The translations under genes were made by a program, and so were the position numbers. A stretch of 64,000 nt of DNA from NCBI GenBank assembly GCA_963989385.1, contig OZ022505.1, positions 56,423,737 through 56,487,736 of the forward strand. The letters are read 5' to 3'. The stretch is from Ctena decussata (Eukaryota; Mollusca; Bivalvia; Lucinida; Lucinidae). This document shows, in pieces, positions 13,501 through 26,400 of this stretch; within the stretch, counting starts at the first letter, position 1, and each line of letters begins with the position of its first letter. The notes below the pieces were generated by a model. That model was given only the letters and a program-made list of their open reading frames with translations. It did no database searches and was not told where the DNA came from.

Positions 13501-16500
13501 CTAGATGTCCTTTACCAAGTTTGTTCAAATAATGTGGCCAGGGTAGAAAATGGTCCCGCCTCAGGGGGTCCTGGGTTTGAGCCATAGAAATACATAGAAA
13601 AATATTAAAAAATCTTCTTCTTCAGAACCATCTGGAAATTATTGCAAACTAACAGGTTTGTTAAAATGATGACCCTAGTTTGACCTTTAACCTTTTTAGC
13701 TCGCCTGAACGAAAGTTCAGGAAGAGCTATTGTTGTCACCCTGGCGGCGGCGTCTGCGTCGGGGTCGGCGTCCGCGTCCGAACTGGATGTTTTGGTTAAA
13801 GTTTTTTTTAAAGACCTATATTTTAACCCATGGATGGGCAAGGCACTGCAGCCAAGCTATCCTGTACGTGGACAGGTCTTGTTGCTAGGGTGAGCGATTC
13901 AGGGCCTCTTGGCCCTCTTGTATATTACTGTATTTACTTTAAATGCATGTGGACTTGTTTTTTGAGAGCCTCATGGAAGATTATCTGCTTTATCTTGTCA
14001 CCCTTATTAAATAAAGTCTTTTCTTACTTTAGTAATTTATTTAAAGACAGGACTTCTCTGCAGGAGGGTCTGGTTCCCATCCCACAGCAGATTTACCTGT
14101 ATAGGTAAAGGTGTGAAAATTTATTTAACCAATCAGTGGACCAGAATTACCAGTTATGACCATTTTATTGGCTGACTGGAGGTGTTGACACTATGAGATC
14201 AAGAGACAGAATGACACTGTATTTCAATTCTCATATCGACGTTGTCCCCGCTGTTGAAGTTAATCCTCCTTATATAGTACCATCCCTGTCTTTAATGGAA
14301 TATTCCACTATAAGATTTTGTTAAGTCCATGTATGCTTTATGAGGATGATTTGCTGACTCTTATTAGACTTTGATTAAACAGGTCCATTTGTCCAGTCAA
14401 GGGATACTTTGTAATACTGTTAACAACAGTGTAGACCCAGATCAGATTGCTCCTCAGGAGCAGTCTGACCTTGGTCTAAACCATTTGTACAAGCATCTAA
14501 TCTGAATATTTAGACATGTACTAATTTTAGAAATTCTATGACCTTTTCAGGTATGTGCAACAGCCTGTTTGACAAGGATATCATGCCTGTCATTTGAAGT
14601 GAATTTTATCACCAACAATGGGTTATGTACCTTGTTTACTACAGTAACCAACCAGGCCTTGATCCTTTCCACACAGATCCAGTACTACATCAAAGATACT
14701 GTCAAGGTGAAGATTTTTTTATTGCATGTTTGCAATGAGTTTAATAATATAGTAGCCCGAATGCAGGTTTCTATTTATCATATGACACTAAAATTGCATT
14801 TCATTTGCAAATTTTGCACTAAAACGGCACAATTTCACCTTTAGAAAATGGACTGTTTTATGGACATCAAGGCATAACACTTTGACAAGTTTTATATCTT
14901 ATCCACTAGTGGCTTATTGTTTTTAATGCATGGCTTTATACACTCTCAGATGCAACATCCTGTGGTAAAATATAATTATCTTTTGGGGTTTCATTTAAAC
15001 AAATATTCCATTTAAACAAATACATGGTTTGCATAAGGTTTGCATTTCTTAGGGATCACAGATTGTATATATGAAAAGAGAAGACTTTGATAAGACAGCA
15101 GGGATGTGCCAATCAAATGCTGAGGCCATTCAACAATGTGGCTGGTCACTGAGAAGGTGCTGTTCAATGTACAAGTACCAAGTTTTACACAAATTTGTGT
15201 ACATCTTGGTACCTGTACATTGGTCAACAACAAGTCCACAGCAAGTACCTTGGTTGTTGAACATGCTTCTGATTTGTAAAACAAGCGACTACTACATAAA
15301 ATGTCTAGGTCTGGAACTATGTAAACATTTGACAGGATTGATATAGGGAAAACTTGATTCTACCTGGAAAATTCTACTTGCTATTGACATAAAGTCTCCA
15401 CTGTAAGAATTTTTTGTTCCTTATTACAGGCTGGTCAATTCACTGGTGTGCAGGCAACACCAGGAGAGGATTATGGGGTGGTTACCGATGGTTACATCTT
15501 AATTGGGGAAGGTGTGATGGAGAGTTCTGTCCCTGTGTCAATCATGGCTGACACCATACCAGAGCTTGACGAAAAATTCCTGGTAAAACTGACACGTGTT
15601 GATGTCAACGGTGAGCCCCCATCACCAGAAAACTCCCCATACGTAGGAGAACCCAGAGATGCTGTAGTGACTATTCTCAGCAATGATGATACTTATGGGG
15701 TGTTCCGTCTCTATAGTGACAGTTCCCTAGCAACTGACAATGGGCATACAATTCCTGTGGAAGAGAGACACCAACTGGCTGTTGATCTGATAGTAGAAAG
15801 GGGAGGTAAATGCTTTTCATCTGATGTCATAGAAATGCCTTCTTTCTGTTATCTCCTGACTGAGAAAACATAACAGGACACAGAATGATCATATATTTAT
15901 TTGTATGATTTACACACCATGTTTATCATAGATATTAGGAAACCTCAATTGTTTCTTTGGTTTTCTGAAACTTACAGCAAATGATTAAAACTATATTTCA
16001 TAATATATGATGATATGATCAGAAACTACCTATAAATGATCAGAATAATAAAAGCCTCCTGTAATGATCAAAAGTTTGCCTTTGGCCCAGGCTGTAGTAT
16101 AGAATTGTGAAAATATGTAGATAAAAGGGGGAAAAAAAGGAAAAGAAAAGACACTGGGAAAATGTGTTTGCACTGGTGGGATATTACACAGTAATTTAGG
16201 ATGTTTTTATTACAAAGGGGAATGATTTTTAGGTCGCCTGTTCTAAAGTACAGAGAGCTATTGTTGTCATTTGGATGTAGGTGTGGGCATTGGCATGGGC
16301 GTCACAGTTTAAAGTTTTACGTTAGAGTTTTTTATGTGATAGGCAAGGCACTGCAGGCAAGCTATCCTGTACGTGGACAGGTCTTGTTATAAGTTTCGGT
16401 TTGCTCCCTAGTACAACAAAGCCCATCTAAAATTAAGCCAGCTCTCAAGGAAAAAAGTTTTTTCCTTTAAGAGTTGACCTCCATTTAAAAGTAAGGCTAA

Positions 16501-19500
16501 AATTGAAGTGGAAGAGTTGCTTGCCTTGGAATGTACCCACTCATTTTAAATCATTATCTGTGGTTGCAGGTGGTAGTATAGGTGAAGTGTCAGTAACTTG
16601 GTCAGTAGATACAGCCAGAAGTACAGCAGTGTATGGAGTGGACTATCAGGCAGATGGGGCGACCTTGACCTTCACCCCTGGAGAGACTAGAAAGTGTAAG
16701 AGATTAAACTTGCATATTAGTGCTAGGCCCGAAATCTGTAGCTACGCTAGAAAACACTTTCGCTCTCCCTAAAGAGTAGAGTTTTGCACCCATGTGGATG
16801 TTATATCCTATACCCCTCTGGACATAATAAAGCCCGGAGACATTCTGAGAAATCCCTCTGGGGCGCTAGAGGGGTGAATGTGTAAAAATGACAAAAAATG
16901 ACTATTTTCTGTCATTTTTTTTAAATCTTGAAAAAATCCTGCCGTCTTAATTTTGTATTAAACTAGACCCATATATACGTTGCCACATATGTGTTCTAAC
17001 AAATAAGACCTTCCAAGGTGTGTTAAGTATCACCAAAGGGGTCCCATGAAGGGAAAATTACCAGTAGTATAATTTTCGTAATTTTGACCCCACCCTATAA
17101 AAATGTTATGTTCTGATTCACTGCTAAGAGATTTAAATATTACGTTAGTATGGAGGGTATGCATATAGCCTGTGTCAGTTTTTAAGTGTATAATGTTTTT
17201 GTTCGAGATAACGGGCGTGCCACGGTTAAACGAGATATATGAATGCAAAATTCTCTGAAACCAATGACCGATCTATTTACATTTAAACTACAACTGTCTC
17301 TTATTGTCATGGAATAACACATTTTCGTTTGAATTTTGAATAATGAAATGTTTAAATAAACATATGAATCTCGTATTTAAAGCAAATTTTGCACACATGC
17401 CGGTCGTAAATATTAATTCTATATAGACCCTGAAGAAAAAGTCTACCCTTCCTTAAGCCGCAACCCTGTTTAATCTGTATCAAAAAAGTTCCCTCACCAC
17501 GACAAGGTGGTAGCCTGTTAATGGAAAATATATACACATTTGTATGTGCTACTGACTTATATACGTTACATATTTATGTATGTTACATATGGACATATTC
17601 ATATGTAAAATATAATTTATACAAAATGTACCATATGATTCCATTATACTGTAACAAGATATGATTTCATTTTAAATACTTGTGGAACCAGGGCTATTTC
17701 GAACTATAAAGTGCATAAGTGCATAGTATAACCTCATCGTCAGTACTGTCTTCACCTGCTTCAGGACGATTTCCACAGTTGCTTGCTTCTGTTCATTTGC
17801 ATGCGAAAGGATCTAGATTTAAGGGGATCACTGCAGGTAGGGATAGGCCCAGTTACCTTGGCCCTGTGAGTCTGTTTATACATGTTTGATAGGCAGTGGA
17901 CAAGCCAGTGACGTTGCTGTGTGCGATGGAGCCCTGTATAGGTTAGAAAGGTTCTGTCTCCAGCGGGATTAAACTGAACCTCCCAGAAAACAATACAGGA
18001 CCTACAGCAGTGCGGGCAAGGAATGCCTTGCAGCACAAGACTTTGGATATGCATCTGTGCAAACAAGAAATCCCTGGCCAGGCAGAAAAAAAGCTGCTAC
18101 TGGTACCATGTAGTCCTATACTAACGGTTACATGTGGGCAGATGGATCTCATCGGCCTGGGAGGGTAATAAGAACTACATGTAGAAAGGTATGTGCAATT
18201 CTGAGCCTTGGTTGGCAGTCCACCTAGGACTTCATTGCTAGGTCTATAAACAAAACTTGCTGAACAACACCTGTGAAAACAGCATCACTGGGTCACTAGC
18301 AGAAATCAACGGCCAGTGTAGAGCTCCAACATGAGTTCAACAGTCGTGTGTTACTTGCAAGAACCGAGCGAGACTGGCTAAGCTTGGTACAATATCTCGA
18401 TATAAGGGATCACTGTTGATAGGTATAGGCCTAATGAGCTTGGCCCTTTGAGTCTGATTGTATATATCATATTCAGTGGCTTGCTGGGAAAAACAAGACG
18501 CCGCTTCCACCTCATTGAGTCTCCCAACCCTAGGGATAAATTAGGGTTGGTGTAGACCCAACATCGTAGAGTGATCGTCTTCCTAGAGTAATTCAACGCC
18601 CAGGATGGAATAACCCTTTTACCCAACGGACACGTGTTCATGACCAAAGCGAGCCATATAATTTTCATGGAATTCTGCTGTCGTCAACATAAACAGCCTG
18701 GAGAAGAAAGGGCTCCATCAGGTTGATTTTTGTCCAAGTAGCACTATGGAAGACAGACCTAATGATACTTGCATACTGGGTCTGTCACGGCCGAACTTAA
18801 CAATGATCACGCCTACCGTTTGACATTAGGAAGTAGTTGATAAGTGTGCGACGGATGTGACAAAGGTCAAGAAAATGAGAGGTAGAGAGAACACCTCAGT
18901 AGGAACCTGGAATGTGAGGGCTCTGAGGCCATCCGGAAAACTTAAAGAGCTGATTGACTAAGTGGACTGGCACCACTGGAAAATACTGGAGCTCTGAGAG
19001 ATGCATTGAGAACTTTGGTGAAATACCAACGGATGACAGACACAAGTTTTACATCAGTAAAACAGAAGTTTACTAGTGCATAAAAACATGGTCAGTGCTG
19101 TCTTAGGTTTCCAACAAGGCTGCAGCAGACTCTCCGTTTGCAAAATAAAAAGATAGGCAATGATCAGGAATTAACGCAATCAAATCCCACATCCTGCTCT
19201 CAAAACCAATAGGAAAAGAAGCACACACACACACACACATACGCGCGGAAAAATGACACAAGTTCACGAAAGACAAGCACGGTAAATCAATTAGCAGCTC
19301 TTCCAAAGCTACCCTAATCAAAAACAGCATCAGCATCTATTTGTAACTAGTTTACTTTTAACTTACATAACAAAACAAAACAAAAGGCAGATTGGGTAGC
19401 AAAACAGGTAACCAAACCGCCACAGAACATAGACAAGCGGACATAGCACAATGTAAGATCAAGAAACCACAAGAGAAGTACCACCTTGGAACGGTCAGCA

Positions 19501-20402
19501 AAAGATTACCTGGGGGGAGGGCGGGCGGGGGGCTTACACATGTTTAACTGCTGGATCCAAAACTCGCCCTTAGCCTCCGTAATGGTTCAACCAAACCACA
19601 GCAATCGCAGTTTACTGAACAGGCCAATGAATGCAACAATGTGGACAATAAGAACAAATGATACAAAAACATTTAACATCTATTTTAACTTGTTTTCTAT
19701 TTTTTTACTATTAAACACGACGGGAGGCAAAGTGGGCAGCTATACAGGTGGCCAGATTGCTAGCGGACCAGACAAATATTCACAAGAACAACAGTGAAGA
19801 ACCACAGCAGAAGTACAGCAAGCAACTCCTTTCAATGTCAAAATCATAAAGATCTGAACAAGATGACAAGAAGGTAGACCATTTCTACCAATAACTCCAG
19901 TAAATCATAGACCAATTCCTACGAAGGACTTTCTGGTTGTTCAAGGTGATTGGAATGGTATGTGGAAGGGAATCACAGACAGACTGGAGAGACGTATGTA
20001 GACCCTACTGCAGTGCCGAGACAAATGAGAGAGGTCTTAAACTCCTAAATTTGCAACTGTAACAACATAGTACTAACAAATACCTGGGCCCCGCAAATCA
20101 TCCACAAGGTGGACAAGGCACAGCCCAGACTGGAAGCATCGAGACCAGATTGACTATATCTGGGTGAGAGAGCGGTTCCAGTGAGGAGGACAAGGAGCTT
20201 TCTTAGTGCAGACATAGGAAGTGTACAGTACCTAATGATGATAACCTCTCGAGTTGGTCAGAAGGAGACCAGAAAGACAACCCAGCCAAGCATCAGGTAT
20301 CACCGTGAGAAGTTCAAAAAGTCTGATGTGGCATGCACGTTCCAAGTAACAATAAGTGGAAAATTTGCACCACTCATCAGTCTGAGGGACGATGACATAG
20401 AC

Positions 20403-20480
<78 letters not shown>

Positions 20481-23400
20481 TACGTCTTAACACCCTAGGG
20501 GGACACAGACGGTGTACTTGTGTACACTCCGGTGTTGCAGGATGGAAGTCAACACATAGCCATGTAGCTATAGTAGGGATCGTTAACCTGCAGAGGGGTT
20601 GACTCTCCCTGCACAGGGAGCCTCCAGTTAACGTCCCGATCCGAAGGACGGCACACTTGTTAATATCATCCCTGCAAATGATGCTAGAAAAACGCGTTCG
20701 GACACAGGAAGATTTCACCCCGGGTGAGGATCGAACCCACGACCTCTGGCTTCAGAGTCAAGTGCACTAGCCACTGAGCCACCGCGCTTCATAAGATAGC
20801 ATGATAACTCGACATAGATAGCATGATTACAAACTACAATACAGCATTGACCGACACAGCCAGTGAGATACTTGGGAAAAAACAGCAGAGGACAACGCCC
20901 TGATCACCAGAGATGTTTTCGATCTCTCTGTTGAGAGGAGGGATATAAAGAATAGCCGGTATGAAACAGCAGGCGTGGAGAGCATGAAAGGTCTGTAAAA
21001 AGATCTGAAGAGCAGAAGAATGGCCAACCCCATTGACTCCGTCGCTGGTTACTACGCTCCCTCAAGAGGGCCAACAACCATTACTACCAGAACTACAGAA
21101 CCATCCGCCTTAAAGTGCAGTCATGCTGAGGCCATTTTGAACAGGCTGAAACCCATAGTTGAAGAGATTATCGCTGAATAAAGGCTGGTTTCACTGCCTG
21201 AAGAAGCTCAGCAGAACAGATAGGCCTATCCTCTGTTGAAATTACTCAGGTGAGCAGATGGTCATTTTTGAGTCTCCTGGGCGTTTCTCGAAATGTCTCC
21301 GGGCCAAAATCTATGGCAAAATAAATATATAATTTAATGCCTAGGGTTGCCAAACTCTACTATTAAAGGAGAGCGAACCTCTTCTTTTCTTTCTGGGCTC
21401 CTGGACTATATGTGTAGTTTTGTTGAGGTTTTCTGTTTATATAAATTTCATTAAGGGTGGTAATGTATGTTTCCTGTGTAGAGCACTAACATTATAGAAA
21501 CTTTTTCTGGAATTGTTAGCATTTTCTTTTTGCATGCAGATTTTAAAATTCTTTTCAGAAGTAAGATGTGCCTGACTAGGCTAAAAAAATCTAGAAAATA
21601 GAATGGTTCTATATTACTATAGTCTGATCTTAAATCACTACAGTCCTAGTACTGAACAAAGCCCATTTCACACTAACAACGTGGATAGTTGATGAGAGGT
21701 TGCATTTCTAAACACATTATATGATTGTATGCATAAACACTGCTAGTTTTGTGATAGAAAAGGAGAGGAGCTTTTTCAAAACAATAGCTGCTCACATTTT
21801 TTTTCAGCAAAATATGTGAGCACACTTGTGATATTTTGTGTGCTAGAGAAAACAAATTCTTGACTAGTAACTATGAATGTGTGATACTAAATTATTTTAG
21901 TATGATAATAATATTAGTTTAATACTGAATTATTTAAGTATTATATGATATTCAAACGTAGTGTGATATTGTATTGAAATTGTATCATGGTATTGCCATT
22001 TCAGACTTTTTACCATTCATTATACCATACAAAAATATCTCTGTTTAGAGCTTACTTCACACTTATTTTCAGTAATAACTGTGACGATTCTGGATGACAC
22101 AGTTCCTGAGGATGAGAAGACTGTTGTTGTTCATCTCACTAACACTGTCGGAGGGGCAAATGTGGTCAATGGAACAGCCACAATTATCATCCTTCCCAAT
22201 GATAATATAGCTGGAGTTCTGGCCCTTGATACCACTTCAGTACTGGCAAATGAAGGTAAAGTAGTAACAGCTCAGAAGTTAATTGAGCCATGACCAGACA
22301 AAACCAACACAGTGGCATGTGGGCCCAGGGAAGACTCAGATCAGCCTAGACGTCTGCCTAGTCTGATCAGAGTCTTTGCTGTCTGCATGGAAGTAGCATA
22401 GACTTGTAGCTACCCATTAAGCATACAGGCCGAGCTGAGTCTTCGCTGGGCCTGCATGCAACTTTGTTGGTTTTGTCAGGTTGTGGCTAAAATCATTTAT
22501 AGTTTAGTATTTTTGTCTACAAAACAACTGAAAGTATGATGATAAACTTTTATTACATACAATAACTTCTAGTATGTTATTTCTATTATAAAGAAAGACA
22601 AAAATATGCCACTTGGACAGGCTAAAGAGCTGAATAGATTTAGCTAGTCTTGACCACATTTTCAAGGTCTCGCAGGACTCACACTTTTAAATTTGTGGAG
22701 GTCTGCTGTTCACAGTGTATCATTTGAATTTAGACTTCGGTCAAAACTTATCAATAGTAAAGAATGGTTTTAAATTTGCCATAAAACTAACTACATCTGC
22801 ACCATATCTTCTGAAACTGTTGAGAGATTTTTCCCTAACTTGATAAACTACAAATTAAGAGAAGCTGCAACTTGATAAGATTTTGATGACCATAGTTTCA
22901 GTGTGAACTTAGCAAAATTGGTTAAAAACTGACATTGCAGGAAATGAACTAGGGGAGGGGCTGGGGATCAAAAACACTTTTGCTTTAAATGTGCTTTTTT
23001 CTTTTCCAGGCGATACAGTATCTATCACTGTTACAAGGACTCCATCAGCTCATGGTACAGTGACTGTAGATTGGTATATACAAGGGGTTGGTGGCATTGA
23101 CCCTTCTACTGGATTCCAGGAATATCAGGGTGTCCTCGAGTTTCTACCAGTATGTTTATCCATTTACTTATGATGTTTGTAACTACACTTCAGAGAAAAG
23201 ATCACTATGACATGTAGTTGTCTGCCTTCTCAAAGAATGGAAAGTGTGTTGCCATGGTCACGGAAAAAACTCTGGAATATGATTTTTTACCAGGTCTGAG
23301 AAAAGTCAGGGAGTTTTGTAATTGGTCAGGGAAACTTGGAAAGGACTTGAAAAGTTAGGAAAAAGTCAGGGAACTTGAAAATCAATTGGTACGACAGCCT

Positions 23401-26400
23401 TAAAAAAATACATTAATCTGCAGAAGGGAAAAGGATCTTCTTTCAGAAAAGATAATCCATGCAAAGAAGTATAAATCTTCCTCATTGTTGGGGGCTTGTT
23501 GGAAAGAATTTGCTCCCAGGAGGACTATATAATAGATTGTTCTTAAAATGGACTGGAATTGACATATTATTTAAGGGATAACTGTACTCAGAATTGTCAT
23601 TTGGGGAGGTAAATCGTCGGGTTTTTTTGGTCGCAAATTTCATTTTATGGTGACATGCCATCGGCTCCGTAAAATGCAATTTGAGACCCTAAAACCAGTG
23701 ACAGTTTTCAATACAGTTATCCCCATTCTAATGCACTTTTACATATTTTCACCTTTTAACAAGGGCACTACATTGCATCCAAACCAAGTGAGTACATCAA
23801 CATAAAACTAACAATCAGCCAATGAGAAGCGACGCAGGATATACTGTCACAAATTTTTGACGTTATCCAATCAGACTTCGAGTGTTATTAGCAAGTGCAT
23901 TAAATAACATTTTAATTTATAGAATGATGATGGTAACTTAAACCAATTAGTTTCAAGATAATGTAGACACTACATTGACTTAATGTATATCATGGCAATA
24001 CAGGGAGAAGACAAAAAGATAATAACACTTGACGTATTGAGAGATGATGTTCCAGAAGTAAACGAGGAATATCAACTGAACCTAGCTAATGTACAAACCA
24101 CAGGTATGTTGTAAAGAGATTTCAGAACCTCATTTGTACTGCTTGTAAACCAGTTTTTTTTGTTATCAACTGATGGGGGTAGTGGTCGGGTGCTGGTGCT
24201 GGTTATAACTTCCATTGCCGGGGTGTCCTACTTATTTGGACAAGGGCCCATTGTGCTTGCAGTAGGTGTGGGCAGGGGTTGTTTGGATTTTTTTTTCTCC
24301 TGTCTATCATTTCTCTTTATTAGCTCACCTGAGCCAGAGGCTCCGGGGGAGCTTATAGGATGGTAAGGCTCCGGCGTCCGGCGTCCGTCCGTCCGTCGTC
24401 CGTCCGTCCGTCCGTCCACAATTTCAAACGACTTCTCCTCTGAAACCGCTGGGCCGATTGTAACCAAATTTCATATAGAGCCTCCTGGGACCTTAGGAAC
24501 GAAAAGTTGTTCAAACGGTCCTGGTCACATGACCAACATGGCCGCCATGCCCATATATGGTAAAAACCTGAAAAAATCTTCTTCTCCAGAACTAATAGGT
24601 CGATGGTCTTGAAACTTGGTATGTAGCATTGGGTACACGAGTACTACCAAGATTGTTCAAATTATGACCTTGGGTTGACCTTGACCTTTTTTACGGTAAG
24701 GTCAAATTTGCTTACTCATGCTTTTATATGGCAAAATGCTGCAACATAAGATATCTTGGAAACTGTTGAAGATTTTGGTCTAAAAATCGGTACATACAGT
24801 CATCTTAATGACTACATGAAGATTTATGAGTACAAGAGGTCAAGGTCATTCTTTGACCTTTGACCCAGAACTCTCATATTTTGACAATATCAAACAATCT
24901 CCTCAAAAACCACTAGGCCAATTGTAACCAAATTTCATATAGATCCTCCAGGGGTTTAGGGAATGAAAATTTGTGCATACGGTTGAGGTCACATGACCAA
25001 CATGGCCACCACGCCCATATATGGTAAAAACCTTTAAAAATCTTCTTCTCCAGAACCAGTAGACCGATGGCCTTGAAACTCGGTATGTAGCATTGGGTAC
25101 TCAAGTACTATCAAGATTATTCAAATTATGATTCTGGGTTGACCTTGACCTTTTTTACGGCAAGGTCAAATATGGGAAAATGCTAGAACATGAGATTTCA
25201 TGGTAAGTTTTGAAGATTTTGGCCTAAAAATTGGTACATATATTCATCTTAATGAGTACATGAAGGTTTTTGAGTACAAGAGGTCAAGGTCATTCTTTGA
25301 CCTTTTACCCAGAAATCTCAAATTTTGACAATTTCAAACAATCTGCTCTAAAACCACTGGGCCAATTGAAACCAAATTTAATATAGAGCCTCGAGGGGTT
25401 GATGGAATGAAAATATTATCTAACGGTCCTGGACACATGACCAACATGGCCGCCACGCCCATATATGGTAAAAACCTTTAAAAATCTTCTTCTCCAGAAC
25501 CAATTGACCGATGGCCTTGAGACTTTGTAAGTAGCATTGGGTACTTGAGTACTATCAAGATTGTTCAAATTATGACCTTGTGTTGACCTTGACCTTTTGC
25601 AGCAAGGTCAAATATGGGAAAATGGTAGAACATAAGATTTCATGGAAAGTTATGAAGATTTTGACCTAAAAAATTGGTATATACAGTTGTCTTAATGAGT
25701 TCATGAAGAATTATGAGTACAAGAGGTCAAGGTCATTTTTTTACCTTTGATCCAGATTGCTCATATTTTGACATTTTCAACCATTTCCTCAAAAGCCAAA
25801 GGGCCAATTGTGAACACATTTCATATAGAGCCTCCAGGGGTTGATTGAATGAAAATTTGTTCAAACGGTCCAGGTCACATGACCAACTTGGCCGCCATTA
25901 TTACTTACAGGATAAATCTTTAATATTTTTCTTCCCCAGAACCAATACACCTGTGGCCCTGAAACTTGGTAAATAGCATGGAGTACTAGAGTACCACCAA
26001 TACTGTTCAAATGGTGACCTTGGGTTTACCTTGACCTTTTTTGCGGCATGGTCAAATATGGGAAAATGCTAGAACATAAGAAATTATGGAAAGTTTTGGA
26101 GATTTTGGCCTAAAAATGGTATATATGGTTGTCTTATGAGTACATGAAGATTTATGGGTACAAGTGGTCATGGTCATTCTTTGACTTTTGACCCAAAACT
26201 CATATTATGACAATTTCGGACATGATAAGTATAAGCCACCTTGCCAGTTGTTCAGGTGAGCGATTCAGGGCCTCATGGCCCTCTTGTTCTACTTCTCTTT
26301 GGGAGTTGACCCCCAGTTAGTTGGAAACAATTAAGTTTTGAAAATTTAATTGGTTGCAGCTAGCTGTACAGTTCTGTTCTTTAATGGAAATTTATTATAC

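Larger units (their letters stand above)
18865..21240 (+). pseudogene. Decayed RTE/BovB-type LINE
   Basis: Broken translations give an endonuclease start (TSVGTWNVRALRPSGKLKEL, 18880-18960), a middle part (VCRPYCSAETNERGLKLLN, near 19990-20050) and the segment before RT (HREKFKKSDVACTFQ, near 20300), then an early RT-like stretch near 21100-21210. Stops and frameshifts throughout; a microsatellite and a SINE interrupt it. Family recognised from the N-T-W-N-V-R and ETNERG motifs. Confidence 0.7.
16826..21310. other. 4.5 kb segment bounded by imperfect inverted ends
   Basis: GCCCGGAGACATTCTGAGAA near 16833 is the inverse of TTTCTCGAAATGTCTCCGGG near 21284, and AAAATGAC-type sequence follows inward on both sides. 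It encloses all the RTE-like material of intron 13. It may be a TIR element or two opposed copies of one repeat. Confidence 0.45.

Noticed and set aside
11875..13690. CRISPR-like array of direct repeats
   Set aside because: The units are contiguous 150-170 bp tandem repeats without spacers, in eukaryotic intron DNA.
15012..15346. ORFs on both strands in intron 11
   Set aside because: Overlapping frames in a partly palindromic AT-rich stretch (GTACAAGTACCAAG-like inverse repeats); no domain and no splice support.
20181..20498. Protein with a YLSI repeat tail
   Set aside because: The tail is the translated (ATCT)n microsatellite; the rest is dead LINE sequence.
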